Assembly (NCBI RefSeq): GCF_002795865.1
Contig: NZ_CP024920.1
Coordinates: 2,019,001 to 2,083,000, forward strand
From: Qipengyuania seohaensis
GTDB taxonomy: Bacteria; Pseudomonadota; Alphaproteobacteria; Sphingomonadales; Sphingomonadaceae
Direction: 5' to 3'
Length of the DNA: 64,000 nucleotides
Shown: in pieces, positions 26,890 to 35,385 of the stretch
Layout of the letters: each line of letters starts with the position of its first letter
Numbering within the stretch: the stretch's first letter is position 1
The notes under the pieces: generated by a model
What the model was told of the DNA's origin: nothing
The model's database searches: none
What the model saw: only the letters and a program-made list of their open reading frames with translations
Position numbers and translations under genes: made by a program

Positions 26890-27101
26890 TGGCGGCAGGA
26901 AAGACCTGCCCGAAATGCGACGGGCGGATGGAAGAAGGCTTCACGGTCGATCGCGGCTACGGAGAGAGCCATGTGCCCTGCTGGCACAAGGGCGCCCCGG
27001 ACAAGAGATGGTGGGGACTGAAGGTCGACAAGAAGAGCCTGCTCGCTATTGAGAGCTGGCGCTGCAATCGCTGCGGCTATCTCGAACACTACGCCCGATA
27101 G
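26889..27101 (+). CDS. Small zinc-ribbon protein, function unknown
   Basis: 70 residues. Two CxxC knuckles, TCPKCDGRM near the N-terminus and RCNRCGYLE near the C-terminus, are separated by about 46 residues and would coordinate one zinc ion. The middle contains Trp/Lys-rich KRWWGLKVDKK. Start ATG 26889 overlaps the aldolase stop (TGATG), evidence for translational coupling. I do not recognise a named family. A role tied to the aldolase or the [2Fe-2S] protein is inference only. Confidence 0.75.
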   Translation: MAAGKTCPKCDGRMEEGFTVDRGYGESHVPCWHKGAPDKRWWGLKVDKKSLLAIESWRCNRCGYLEHYAR

Positions 27102-27113
27102 GTCCCGCTACCC

Positions 27114-27686
27114 ATGTCACGCATGACTGTGAACGACCGTCCGGTCGAATTCCTCATGGACGACGATACGCCCCTCTTGTGGGCCTTGCGTGACGCCGCC
27201 AACCTCACCGGTACCAAATACGGATGCGGCACGGGCGATTGCGGATCGTGTATGGTCCATATCGACGGTGAACCGCTGCGGTCCTGCCTCGTCACCATTG
27301 GCGAAGCGGAAGGCCGGTTCGTTACCACGATCGAGGGGCTGAGCGGCGACCGCTCGCACCCCGTCCAACAGGCACTGGTGGCGGAACAGGCAATCCAGTG
27401 CGGGTTCTGCACGCCGGGCATCGTCATGGCGGCCGCCGCCCTCATCAATCGCAATCCAGGTGCGTCCGAAGCCGACATCAAGGCTGCCGTGCCCAACCTT
27501 TGCCGCTGCGGTGTCTATCCACGATTGGTAAACGCCATCCAGCGAGCGGGGCGCGTTGCGCGCCGGCAGGAACGGATCAGCGCGGCACCTGCGCCGGGCA
27601 TCAGCAGCGAAGACGCCGCGCGCGAAGTGCCTGCGCTTGCCGTACCCCCGGAAGCAAGCGGGCGAGCCGAGCCGGAAAACAGGTGA
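27114..27686 (+). CDS. (2Fe-2S)-binding small subunit of a xanthine-oxidase-type molybdoenzyme, without partner
   Basis: 190 residues. The plant-type ferredoxin motif YGCGTGDCGSCMVHIDG (about 37-53) and the second cluster motif CGFCTPGIVMAA with LCRCGVYPRL define the two-[2Fe-2S] small subunit of xanthine dehydrogenase/isoquinoline 1-oxidoreductase enzymes. It normally passes electrons from the molybdopterin subunit. That large subunit and the chaperone genes are absent from the window, so the partner must be elsewhere. The last 40 residues are an Ala/Pro/Glu-rich tail not usual for the family. An alternative start lies at ATG 27123. Confidence 0.88.
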   Translation: MSRMTVNDRPVEFLMDDDTPLLWALRDAANLTGTKYGCGTGDCGSCMVHIDGEPLRSCLVTIGEAEGRFVTTIEGLSGDRSHPVQQALVAEQAIQCGFCTPGIVMAAAALINRNPGASEADIKAAVPNLCRCGVYPRLVNAIQRAGRVARRQERISAAPAPGISSEDAAREVPALAVPPEASGRAEPENR

Positions 27687-27688
27687 CA

Positions 27689-27709
27689 AAGGCGACACCG
27701 TGTCGCCTT
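27689..27709 (+). repeat. Perfect 9-bp inverted repeat after the [2Fe-2S] gene
   Basis: AAGGCGACA/TGTCGCCTT around a 3-nt loop, 2 bp past the stop codon. No T-tract follows, so it may be a weak terminator or an mRNA 3'-end stabiliser. Confidence 0.5.
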
Positions 27710-27810
27710 CGGGATTCCATCTCAAGGCCCTGAAATTAAACGAGAAGAATCGTGCTTCCCTGTCCCGGGGCCGGGTGACACCTCGTTACGCAAACGCTTG
27801 ATCGACCAAT

Positions 27811-27863
27811 AGAAAGAGCGACTTCCCCACTGCGCAATAACGCGCGTGTAGGAAAGTCGCTCT
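27811..27863 (-). terminator. Terminator of the TonB receptor gene
   Basis: A perfect 10-bp stem (27815-27824 with 27854-27863) encloses a smaller GCGC/GCGC stem. Read on the minus strand it is followed by TTTCTATT. It lies just past the receptor stop codon and may also stop the convergent plus-strand transcript. Confidence 0.7.
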
Positions 27864-27880
27864 CTGTGCGTGCAGTGCCC

Positions 27881-29995
27881 TTAGATCTCGAAGCGGACGC
27901 CGATGCGTGCGCTGAAGGGATCGGCCGGCTGGATGTTGTTGTTGCCGTGCGCGCTCGGATAATAGTCTTCGTCGAACAGGTTCTCGATGTTGAGCTGCAC
28001 GCTCAGCCGGTCGCTCACGGTGTAGTAAGCGGCGGCATCGACGCGCCAGTAGCTGGGCAGGACCACCGTGTTGGAGAAGCTTGCAAACTGCTCCGACTGG
28101 TGGATTACGCCGAAGCCGAAGCCCAGCTGCTCGGTCACATCGAAGCGGTTCCAGGCGCTGATCGAGTGCTTGGGCAATTGCTGCAAGCGCTGGCCGGCAT
28201 CGCCGAATGCGTTGTCGTTGAGCAATTCGCCGTCGAGATAGGTGTAGCCGAGATTGGCCTTCCAGAAATCGGCGATCTCGCCGACCGCGCTGAATTCGAA
28301 GCCTTCGATGCGGCTTTCGCCAGCCAGCACCGTCAGCGTCTCGTCCGTGGGCGAGGGAGCCTGGATATTGGTCCGCTCAAGACGGAAGATTGCCGCGCTC
28401 AGAAGGACCTTGTCGAGCGGGGCCCACTTGGCGCCGAGTTCGTAATTGGTGAACTTCTCGGGCTCGAATTGGGCATCGCCCTGCGACAGGATGAAGAACT
28501 GGTCGCCCGCCTGGGGAAGGAAGCTTTCCGAATAGGACGCATAGAGCGACAGGTCCGGCGTAGGCTTCACGATCAGGCCGAGGCGCGGGCTGAACTTCTC
28601 GTCGACCCGGTCGCCCGGCTGGCCATTGAGCACGTTCACGGTTTCGAGGTCGAAGCGATCCCAGCGAACGCCTGCCACCAGTTCGAGAAACTGGCCGATT
28701 TCGAGCTGTTCCTGGATGTAGAAGGAGAGCGTTTCGAGATCGCTATCGCGCGAGCGGGATACCGGATCGAGCTGGAAGGGAGGAATGAACAGTACGTCCG
28801 TCAGCGGCGTCTCGTTCGGCTGCAGCGCATCGGGATCGCTCGCATCCACCGTGCGGGTGAAGGAGACGTTCTGGCGCTGGTTGGCCGAATCCTGGCGGCC
28901 CGCTTCCATGCCGAAGAGCAGGGTAGAGGACAGGGTGTCGCCAAAGTCCGCTTCCCAGACGAGGTTCGCCTGGCCGATCCAGTTTGTGCGCTGCTGCGCA
29001 TCAAGATAGCCGCCAAGCGTGACGGTTTCGCCATCGGTGCCCGAGGGGACGATGTTGGAATAGACCTTATCGTAATCGGCGAACTGGACTGTGGCATTGG
29101 CAGTGAGGCCGCTGTTGAAATCATGTTCGAGGCGGACGCGGCCGATGTGCACATCGACTTCCGAGCGGTTGAAACCGGCATCGCCGAAGAAGGTGCTGTC
29201 GAAACCGGTTAGCGGACGATTGTCGAGCGAGGGTACGCCGCGGTCGGTGACGCGTTCGTCATTGTCGTAGGTATAGCTGGCGATCAACGTCGTATCCGCA
29301 CCGAGAGCTGCGGTTACCGTCGGCGATACACCGATGAAGCGACCGTTGTAGAAGTCGCGATCGTTGTCGAATTCCTCATAGGTCGCGTTGAGGCGCAGCG
29401 CGACGTCGTTCGACACGGCCTGGTTTACGTCGGCCAGCAGGGCGAACGCACCGAAGGTATCGACGGAGGCTTCGCCGCTGGTGAAGACATCGCCCAGTTC
29501 TGCGCGCTTGGCCACGCGGTTGATCGCACCGCCGCCCGCGCCGCGCCCGAAGATTAGCGCATTGGCGCCCTTCAGCACTTCGACGCGGTCGATATTGTAG
29601 AGCGAGCGGTAATACTGCGCGTCGTCGCGCAGCCCGTCGATGTAGAAGTCTGCAGTGGTTTCCTGGCCGCGAATGAACACTTCGTCGCGGTGACCTTCGC
29701 CGGTTTCCATGCTGATGCCCGGGACATAGCGCAGGGCATCATTGAGCTGGCGGATCGACTGGTCTTCGAGCTGGTCTTCGGTGATGAAGGAAACCGCCTG
29801 CGGTACGTCGATCAGCGGCGTCGGCGTCTTGGTAGCCGTGGAGCCGTCGTCGTTATCGTAGCCGTCCGAACGGTCGCCCGTGACGACGATGTCGGTGGGC
29901 AGGTAATCGCGTTCGGGCTGCGCCTCTTCCGCTGCATAGGCCGGAGTGGCGAGCGCAGTTGTCGCGGCAAGAAGGGCGAGGGTGGTCGGTTTCAT
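27881..29995 (-). CDS. TonB-dependent catecholate-type siderophore receptor
   Basis: 704 residues. It has a signal peptide (cleaved near AYAAEE), an N-terminal TonB-box-like PTDIVVTGDR, a plug domain (about 60-175, with IRQLNDALRYVPGISMETGE and VLKGANALIFGRGAGGGAIN), and a 22-strand beta-barrel ending in VRFEI. The pattern resembles Fiu/catecholate receptors. It imports ferric siderophores across the outer membrane using TonB-ExbB-ExbD energy. Start ATG 29995 is chosen because the signal peptide begins there. A near-palindromic Fur-type box lies 20-35 bp upstream, so iron repression is expected. Confidence 0.92.
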   Translation of the reverse strand: MKPTTLALLAATTALATPAYAAEEAQPERDYLPTDIVVTGDRSDGYDNDDGSTATKTPTPLIDVPQAVSFITEDQLEDQSIRQLNDALRYVPGISMETGEGHRDEVFIRGQETTADFYIDGLRDDAQYYRSLYNIDRVEVLKGANALIFGRGAGGGAINRVAKRAELGDVFTSGEASVDTFGAFALLADVNQAVSNDVALRLNATYEEFDNDRDFYNGRFIGVSPTVTAALGADTTLIASYTYDNDERVTDRGVPSLDNRPLTGFDSTFFGDAGFNRSEVDVHIGRVRLEHDFNSGLTANATVQFADYDKVYSNIVPSGTDGETVTLGGYLDAQQRTNWIGQANLVWEADFGDTLSSTLLFGMEAGRQDSANQRQNVSFTRTVDASDPDALQPNETPLTDVLFIPPFQLDPVSRSRDSDLETLSFYIQEQLEIGQFLELVAGVRWDRFDLETVNVLNGQPGDRVDEKFSPRLGLIVKPTPDLSLYASYSESFLPQAGDQFFILSQGDAQFEPEKFTNYELGAKWAPLDKVLLSAAIFRLERTNIQAPSPTDETLTVLAGESRIEGFEFSAVGEIADFWKANLGYTYLDGELLNDNAFGDAGQRLQQLPKHSISAWNRFDVTEQLGFGFGVIHQSEQFASFSNTVVLPSYWRVDAAAYYTVSDRLSVQLNIENLFDEDYYPSAHGNNNIQPADPFSARIGVRFEI

Positions 29996-30015
29996 GCAAA
30001 GCTTTCTGTTCTTGC

Positions 30016-30030
30016 GATTGATTCTCAATC
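30016..30030 (-). promoter_or_regulatory. Putative Fur box of the TonB receptor
   Basis: GATTGAGAATCAATC (minus strand) is a 7-1-7 inverted repeat with 6 of 7 pairs matching, in the style of Fur boxes (TGATAAT-N-ATTATCA). It lies 20 bp upstream of the receptor start, between promoter and coding region. Confidence 0.5.
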
Positions 30031-30047
30031 TCGTGACGCCCTGCTAT

Positions 30048-30062
30048 TGAGAGCCATTCGCA
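30048..30062 (-). promoter_or_regulatory. Possible second, weaker Fur-like site
   Basis: TGCGAATGGCTCTCA has partial 7-1-7 symmetry and sits 17 bp beyond the stronger box, a spacing compatible with tandem Fur binding. The match is weak. Confidence 0.25.
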
Positions 30063-30168
30063 TTAGCAACCGCTAATCGCGCAATAGGCGATGAAAAAAT
30101 CGCAAGCGTGCCTTTCACTGATCGCATCAGACGATTAGATGCAGCGCCAAGACATCAGGAGACCTCCC

Positions 30169-30513
30169 ATGAAAGCGACCATCTGGCACAACCCGAAATG
30201 CGGAACATCGCGCAAGACGCTGGCGATCCTGGAGAACCTGTCCGGGGTGGACGTGGAGGTGATCGAGTATCTCAAGACGCCGCCCAGCGCCGACAAGCTT
30301 GCGCAGCTTTACAAGGATGCAGGCATTTCTCCTGCGGAGGGCCTGCGCAAGCGCGGGACCGATGCCGAAGAGCGCGGCCTGCCGGACGCTTCGGATGAAG
30401 CAGTGCTGGAAGCGATGGCGGCAGAGCCGATCCTGATCGAACGGCCGCTGGTCGAAACGGAAAAGGGCGTTCGCCTTTGCCGGCCGCAGGACAAGGTCCT
30501 CGAAATTCTCTAG
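30169..30513 (+). CDS. arsC: ArsC-family (glutaredoxin-fold) reductase
   Basis: 114 residues, typical of the ArsC/Spx family. The N-terminal HNPKCGTSRKTL carries the redox Cys (C10) and the C-terminal LIERPLVETEKGVRLCRP carries conserved Arg residues. Canonical ArsC reduces arsenate with glutathione and glutaredoxin, but there is no arsR, acr3 or arsB nearby, so the arsenate role is unproven. ATG 30169 is chosen because GGAGACCTCCC precedes it directly. Its stop codon overlaps that of the convergent MFS gene within CTAG. Confidence 0.87.
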   Translation: MKATIWHNPKCGTSRKTLAILENLSGVDVEVIEYLKTPPSADKLAQLYKDAGISPAEGLRKRGTDAEERGLPDASDEAVLEAMAAEPILIERPLVETEKGVRLCRPQDKVLEIL

Positions 30514-31859
30514 GTGCGCTCGCGCGTCAGCTTGCTGTCGGGCTGCAGGCTGAACCACCCGTAGACGAACACGATGGCGCATAGCGCGACGATCAGGCCG
30601 AAGCCCAGCCAGTCGGAATGACCGTACAGCCATACCCCGAGCGCGGGCGCGTAGATGTAGCTGGCACCGGCAACCGAGGCTGTGACACCGCCAGCCTGCC
30701 CCTGCTCCGCGCGGGTGACGGCGAGCGATGTGCCCGAAGTCGATCCCGGCCTGAAAAGGCCGAAGCCGAGCGACGCGATCGCGAAGCTGAGCGCGATCGA
30801 ATGGATATCGTCGGCAACGCCCAGCATGGCCACGCCGAAACCTGCGACCGCGATGCCCGATAACGTTGCGCCGCGTGGTCCCAGGTTGAGGCGCGGGATG
30901 AGGCCCCACTGTGCAAGCAAGGTCGCGATAGCGCCTGCCATCAGGACCAGGCCAACCGGGCCAGTGCCTTCCGCCGGCGTGTCGCGCAGGCCAAGCCGGT
31001 CGAGCACCAGGAAGCCCGCAATGCCGAGCACCATCGCTTGCGCGTGTCCGCCCAGCAGACCCACTGTGACCCAGGGGCGCAGGCGCGGTTCGAACCAGCG
31101 CAATTTGTGCGGTTCGACCTCTTCCTCGTCCTCGTCCTCGTCTAGGTCCGCCGAGTGCGAGGCGCCCGCATAGGGAGCATCGTAGGCGCTGCCCCTTGCT
31201 GCGAATTGCGGTTCGTCGTTCGGTAACCTCAGGCGCAGGGCCATGAGAGTGATGATCCCGATGAGGGCAAAGATGATGAAGGGCCCGGTCAGCCCTACGA
31301 AGGGCAGGACCATCAGGGGCGCGAGTGCAGGGCCGATCACCGTCCCCAGCCCGAAACTAGAGGCGATCAGCGACAGCGCCTGCGTTCGCTCGGCGCGCGG
31401 TGTGCGGCTGGCGACATAAGCCTGCACGGCAGGCGGCGCTGCGCTGCCGAACCCGCCGTAAAGGCTGCGCGCGGCGGCAAAGGCCATGAGCGCTGCCGTT
31501 CCGCTTAAGAGGCCGATGAGGCCGAACCACAGCGCAAGCCCGCAAAGCGCCATCGATATGATGAACCCGATCATCCCCAGCGCCATCATGGCCTTGCGGC
31601 CGCGCCGGTCGGATCGATCGGCCCAGAACGGCGCGCACACGACCCACAGGAGGGCGGACCAGCTATAGGCAAGGCTGATCCAGACATCGTCGATTTCAAG
31701 GGCCGTGCCGATGGAGGGCATGACCGACTGCATTGCGGTGTTACCGGCAGCCGTCGTCAGCATAACTGCAAACAGCAGCGTCATCCGCTCGCGCGAGATG
31801 GGCTTTGGCGCCTTGGCGACCGGTGACGTCACGGCGTCGGAAGGATCGGCATCTGCCAT
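30510..31859 (-). CDS. Major facilitator superfamily transporter
   Basis: 449 residues, about 12 transmembrane helices, with the MFS loop 2-3 motif WADRSDRRGRKAMMALG. The centre carries a long cytoplasmic loop rich in Asp/Glu (DLDEDEDEEEVEPHK, about 245-260). The substrate cannot be read; the overall look is of the multidrug/tetracycline-resistance-like H+ antiporter group. It is divergent from the phospholipid methyltransferase-like gene and ends inside the stop of arsC. Confidence 0.9.
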   Translation of the reverse strand: MADADPSDAVTSPVAKAPKPISRERMTLLFAVMLTTAAGNTAMQSVMPSIGTALEIDDVWISLAYSWSALLWVVCAPFWADRSDRRGRKAMMALGMIGFIISMALCGLALWFGLIGLLSGTAALMAFAAARSLYGGFGSAAPPAVQAYVASRTPRAERTQALSLIASSFGLGTVIGPALAPLMVLPFVGLTGPFIIFALIGIITLMALRLRLPNDEPQFAARGSAYDAPYAGASHSADLDEDEDEEEVEPHKLRWFEPRLRPWVTVGLLGGHAQAMVLGIAGFLVLDRLGLRDTPAEGTGPVGLVLMAGAIATLLAQWGLIPRLNLGPRGATLSGIAVAGFGVAMLGVADDIHSIALSFAIASLGFGLFRPGSTSGTSLAVTRAEQGQAGGVTASVAGASYIYAPALGVWLYGHSDWLGFGLIVALCAIVFVYGWFSLQPDSKLTRERT

Positions 31860-31956
31860 AGGCTTTGCGGGCTACGCCGAGCCGGTCCTGCTTGCAATGG
31901 CCAAGCGTGCCTGCCACAGCAAGTGCTTGTCTTTTCGATATGTGAAGGGGCCGGAC

Positions 31957-32592
31957 TTGACCGGAGGCAACAATGTCGGCGCGCTCGAAAGGCGCTCGTT
32001 AAAACAGAAAGCAGCGCGGTTTTTCGGCCAGTGGGGCGTCTTCTTTCGCGGTTTTATCGAACATCCCAAGATGGTCGGTTCGATCATCCCGTCCTCGCGC
32101 TTCACCATCGAAAAGATGCTGGGCCCGGTCAAATGGGACGAATGCAAGTTGTTCGTCGAATACGGGCCGGGGGTCGGGACTTTCTGCCAGGCCGTTCTCG
32201 ATCGCCTGCCGCGCGATGGTGCGTTGATCGTGATCGACACCAACCCGCTCTATATCGACTACCTGCGCAAGCACTTCATCGACAGTCGCTTTACTGCCGT
32301 TCACGGGTCGGCTGCCGATGTCGAGGAGATCGTCAAGGCACATGGGCATGATCACGCCGATTACGTGCTTTCGGGCCTGCCGTTTTCGACCCTGCCAGCG
32401 GGCGTAGGCCCCGCGATTGCAGAGGCAACCTACCGCGTCATCCGTCCCGGCGGCGCGTTTCTCGTGTACCAGTTCTCCGCCAAGGCGCGCGATTACATGG
32501 CGCCGCACTTCCAGCGGATCGAACGCGGGTTCGAGGCGCTCAACGTGCTGCCATGCCAGCTGTTCTGGGGCTGGAAAGAACCGAAGAACTAG
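31957..32592 (+). CDS. Phospholipid N-methyltransferase-like SAM enzyme (PmtA type)
   Basis: About 211 residues from the assumed start. It has an amphipathic Lys/Arg-rich N-terminus (LKQKAARFFGQWGVFFRGFI), the SAM motif I VEYGPGVGTFCQAVLDRL, and SGLPFSTLPAGVG, characteristic of Rhodobacter-type phosphatidylethanolamine N-methyltransferases, which make phosphatidylcholine. Related proteins also include ornithine-lipid and rRNA dimethylase-like enzymes. The start is uncertain: TTG 31957 has AAGGGG upstream, ATG 31897 and GTG 31942 are alternatives, and the best Shine-Dalgarno/ATG pair (31973) is out of frame. The stop overlaps the convergent gene in CTAG. Confidence 0.75.
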   Translation: MTGGNNVGALERRSLKQKAARFFGQWGVFFRGFIEHPKMVGSIIPSSRFTIEKMLGPVKWDECKLFVEYGPGVGTFCQAVLDRLPRDGALIVIDTNPLYIDYLRKHFIDSRFTAVHGSAADVEEIVKAHGHDHADYVLSGLPFSTLPAGVGPAIAEATYRVIRPGGAFLVYQFSAKARDYMAPHFQRIERGFEALNVLPCQLFWGWKEPKN

Positions 32593-33416
32593 GCTTCGAG
32601 GCTGTCGTCCGCCACCGACAGGCGCGACAGCTGGGCATGGATGGCGGCAAAGATGCTGACCATGAATACCGACGATAGGGCATCGACGACGCCCGCGAAG
32701 AGGGCCGTGCCGAAGCTGACCGTTTCCGGACCCCCGAACGAGAAGACCAGTCCCACGATCCAGCCTGCGAGCAGGAACAGGATGAAAGCGGCAACTGCCA
32801 GCAGGAGATAGAAGCCGAGCAGCCGGAACGAATTGCCCTTCGTCAGCTTCCAGGACCGGCGAAGGGCAGCGACGGGATTGCGCTCCCCCTCGAGGCCGAT
32901 CACTGCCGTCGTCAGCGAGAACTTGATCATCAGGTAAATGACCAGCGGGATCATCACCAATGCTCCGACAAGGGCGATCGGTGCGAGGCCGGCAAATGCC
33001 GGCAATGCCACAAGCAGCACGTAAGGGACCGTCAGCGCCAGCACTTGCAATATGTAGGCGCCGACAAAGCTAGGCAGGAGACCGGCAGCAGTTCCGAGTG
33101 CTTCCCCGACCGTGGGTGAAGCGCGGCGGCGCATGAAGGCGAACATCGCCAATTGCGCAAGGCTGGTCAGCAGGAATACGATCAGGAACAGCCACCAATA
33201 TTCGGCAACCAGCGTCTGCATGGCTGCTTGCAACTGGTCCATGTCAGGCTGCGCCGAATTGCCGCCGGCAATCTGCAGGCTCGCGTCTGGGAACAGGATC
33301 GCGGCGAATGCGGACGGCAGGAAGATCAGGACACCCGCGATCGTGGCCAGCAGCCCGAAATTGCTGCGGATCATTGCAAGCGCCTCGGTCCAGCCCTTGT
33401 CGAAGTCGAATTTCAT
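32589..33416 (-). CDS. Multi-pass membrane protein (glycerophosphodiesterase-membrane-domain/YciC-like)
   Basis: 275 residues with about six hydrophobic segments (about 25-45, 85-110, 125-160, 165-190, 215-240, 245-265) and the loop [20 protein letters not shown] found in YciC and glycerophosphoryl-diester-phosphodiesterase membrane-domain proteins. No catalytic motif is visible and the function is unknown. ATG 33416 is preceded by AGAGAGGG. It is divergent from lipB. Confidence 0.7.
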   Translation of the reverse strand: MKFDFDKGWTEALAMIRSNFGLLATIAGVLIFLPSAFAAILFPDASLQIAGGNSAQPDMDQLQAAMQTLVAEYWWLFLIVFLLTSLAQLAMFAFMRRRASPTVGEALGTAAGLLPSFVGAYILQVLALTVPYVLLVALPAFAGLAPIALVGALVMIPLVIYLMIKFSLTTAVIGLEGERNPVAALRRSWKLTKGNSFRLLGFYLLLAVAAFILFLLAGWIVGLVFSFGGPETVSFGTALFAGVVDALSSVFMVSIFAAIHAQLSRLSVADDSLEA

Positions 33417-33473
33417 CGCGTTACCCTCTCTTTCCCACTTGATAAGCGCAGCGGGCATTGCCACGCAATCACG

Positions 33474-34145
33474 ATGGACGATTTGCTCACCGATAGCGTC
33501 GAATGGCGTGCCGAAAAGGCGCGGGTTCCCTATCGCGAAGCGCTTGAGCAAATGGAGACCCGCAACCGGGCGATTGCCGAGGGAGACGCGCGAGAGCTCC
33601 TCTGGATGCTCGAGCACCCGCCAGTCTACACCGCGGGTACCAGTGCCGATGGGGCCGAACTGCTCGATCCCAGGTTCGAAGTGGTGGAGGCTGGTCGCGG
33701 TGGCCGTTATACCTATCACGGTCCGGGCCAGCGGATCGGCTATGTCATGCTCGACCTGAAGGAACGTGGCCGCGACGTGCGCTGCTTCGTCCACTCACTC
33801 GAAGGCTGGGTCATCGCGACACTTGGTGACCTCGGGGTCGAATGCTGGCGTTCCGAAGGGCGGATAGGCATCTGGACGCGCGATATCGACGGGCGCGATG
33901 CCAAGATCGGGGCCATCGGCGTACGTGTCAGGCGGTGGGTCACGATGCATGGCTTTTCGGTCAATCTCGACCCCGACCTTTCTCATTTCACGGGGATCGT
34001 CCCGTGCGGGATCGAAGAATTCGGCGTGACAAGCATGGCGCGGCTGGGCCATGTCACTGCTCCTGACGCCTTCGACGAGGCGCTCAAGCGACGGGCTGGC
34101 GATTTTCTCGCCGCCTTGTCCGGAAAGGAATGTGCGCTGCCATGA
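33474..34145 (+). CDS. lipB: Lipoyl(octanoyl) transferase LipB
   Basis: 223 residues. Family motifs are clear: [20 protein letters not shown] (about 82-101), [20 protein letters not shown] with the conserved Lys, and FTGIVPCGI with the nucleophilic Cys. LipB moves octanoate from octanoyl-ACP to lipoyl domains of 2-oxoacid dehydrogenases and the glycine cleavage system; LipA then inserts sulfur. The start at ATG 33474 gives a normal N-terminus. The stop overlaps the next start as ATGA. Confidence 0.95.
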   Translation: MDDLLTDSVEWRAEKARVPYREALEQMETRNRAIAEGDARELLWMLEHPPVYTAGTSADGAELLDPRFEVVEAGRGGRYTYHGPGQRIGYVMLDLKERGRDVRCFVHSLEGWVIATLGDLGVECWRSEGRIGIWTRDIDGRDAKIGAIGVRVRRWVTMHGFSVNLDPDLSHFTGIVPCGIEEFGVTSMARLGHVTAPDAFDEALKRRAGDFLAALSGKECALP

Positions 34146-34468
34146 AACGTATTGCGATAATTGCCGTAGGCGCGTTGCTGATGGCAGGTTGCCAGGACGA
34201 ACCTGGCGAGGTCGCGGCCGATGACGGGATGCAGACCGCAGAGGGCGAGGTGCTGGGCGGCACTATCAGTGACGATATGCTCCCGCTTGCCACGCAGACT
34301 TCACAGGCTCCTCCCTTGAGGCAGAAATCGGATGACGAGCCTACAGCTGCCTCTTCCGATGGCGATGCTGCGGAAACGCAAGACGATAGCGCCGAAGAGC
34401 CCAGTGCTGCGGAACCCGCAGAGCCTGCGGACGAGGCAGAAGGCGCTGACGCCGAGGGCGAAGCCTAA
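34142..34468 (+). CDS. Small acidic lipoprotein, function unknown
   Basis: 108 residues. A lipoprotein signal peptide ends in the lipobox LMAGC (Cys at about 17). The mature part is strongly acidic and low in complexity (Glu, Asp, Ala, Pro), suggesting a disordered periplasmic chain. It is translationally coupled to lipB through ATGA, although lipoylation and this lipoprotein have no obvious link. The stop overlaps the stop of the convergent CitE-like gene. Confidence 0.75.
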   Translation: MKRIAIIAVGALLMAGCQDEPGEVAADDGMQTAEGEVLGGTISDDMLPLATQTSQAPPLRQKSDDEPTAASSDGDAAETQDDSAEEPSAAEPAEPADEAEGADAEGEA

Positions 34469-35340
34469 CTCTCGCCGATCAGCACCTTGGCGCGGACCAG
34501 GTCTGCCTGACCCACGTACCGTCCCCGAAAGGGGAGAATTTCGGCGCCGGGATTGAGCGAAAACAGACCGATCAGTTCGCGTGCCTCTGCAGATTCATCG
34601 GGGGACGGCTGGAAGGCCTTATTGATCGGATCTACCTGCGCCGGATGAACCGCGATCATGCCGGTGAAGCCGTCGGCGCGTGCTGCCTTGATCGCCCGCT
34701 CAGCACCTTCCGCATCGCGGGTATCGCGGAAACCCGCCTCTATCGCCTGTAATCCGCGTGCGTGGGCAGCAAGCAGTACCTGAGCCCTCACGTGGGCGAG
34801 CGGATCGATCCACAAGCCGCCTGGACCCCGCATTCTTCGTGCGCCGATCGTGCGCGCCAGAGAAGCCGCATCCCAGCCATATCCCACGATGCGCGGATGC
34901 AGTTCGCTCGCGAACGCGGCGAGGTTCAGCGCGGCTGCCGGGCTTCCTCCTAGTTCCGGCACGATATGGATCGAATTGCTGCGCAGTCCGGCTTTCGCTT
35001 CGCCCTCGTAGAGCATGGCAGCGAACTGCTGGATATCTTCGCTACTCGAACAACCCGCCAAGACGATTCCGTCCGGTGATCCTTCGAGTGCTGCATCCAG
35101 ATCGTCGCGCCACTGCGGGCTGGAGACCGGTCCGACACGCGCCCACCGTTCGAACCGGCGGGCAGCAACCAGTTGCTCGCGATGCGATACCAGCCAGTCG
35201 CGTGCCGCAAGGCGGCTATGCTGCTTGGCATCGGCGTTGGCGGCTCGGGCCAGGTCGACGACCACGACGTCTGCGCCGCTGCCTGCAACCTGGCCCAGGG
35301 CCTTTTCCTTGTCCGCCGGGACATGGATCCACGAGCGCAT
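34465..35340 (-). CDS. HpcH/HpaI (CitE-like) lyase-fold protein with degenerate active site
   Basis: 291 residues with the TIM-barrel layout of CitE/malyl-CoA lyase proteins: RSWIHVPADKEKAL at the N-terminus in place of RS.LF.PA, and HPAQVDPINKAFQPS near the C-terminus, the usual CoA-binding HP.Q motif. Canonical acidic residues look replaced: VVVDLARAANADAK where family members have DLEDAV, VPELGGSPAAAL where a metal-binding Glu is expected, and YGWDAASLARTIG instead of G.EDL. It is therefore either a diverged enzyme or a non-catalytic relative. Its neighbours (lipoprotein, alkene reductase) give no pathway context. Confidence 0.75.
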   Translation of the reverse strand: MRSWIHVPADKEKALGQVAGSGADVVVVDLARAANADAKQHSRLAARDWLVSHREQLVAARRFERWARVGPVSSPQWRDDLDAALEGSPDGIVLAGCSSSEDIQQFAAMLYEGEAKAGLRSNSIHIVPELGGSPAAALNLAAFASELHPRIVGYGWDAASLARTIGARRMRGPGGLWIDPLAHVRAQVLLAAHARGLQAIEAGFRDTRDAEGAERAIKAARADGFTGMIAVHPAQVDPINKAFQPSPDESAEARELIGLFSLNPGAEILPFRGRYVGQADLVRAKVLIGES

Positions 35341-35385
35341 ACGACAACCCTCCTTAGCGGGCGAAACGCGCCGGACTGGTGCGAA

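Noticed and set aside
27866..29212. 448-codon open frame antisense to the TonB receptor
   Set aside because: It is a mirror of the receptor codons with no recognisable domain; the receptor has signal peptide, plug and barrel features.
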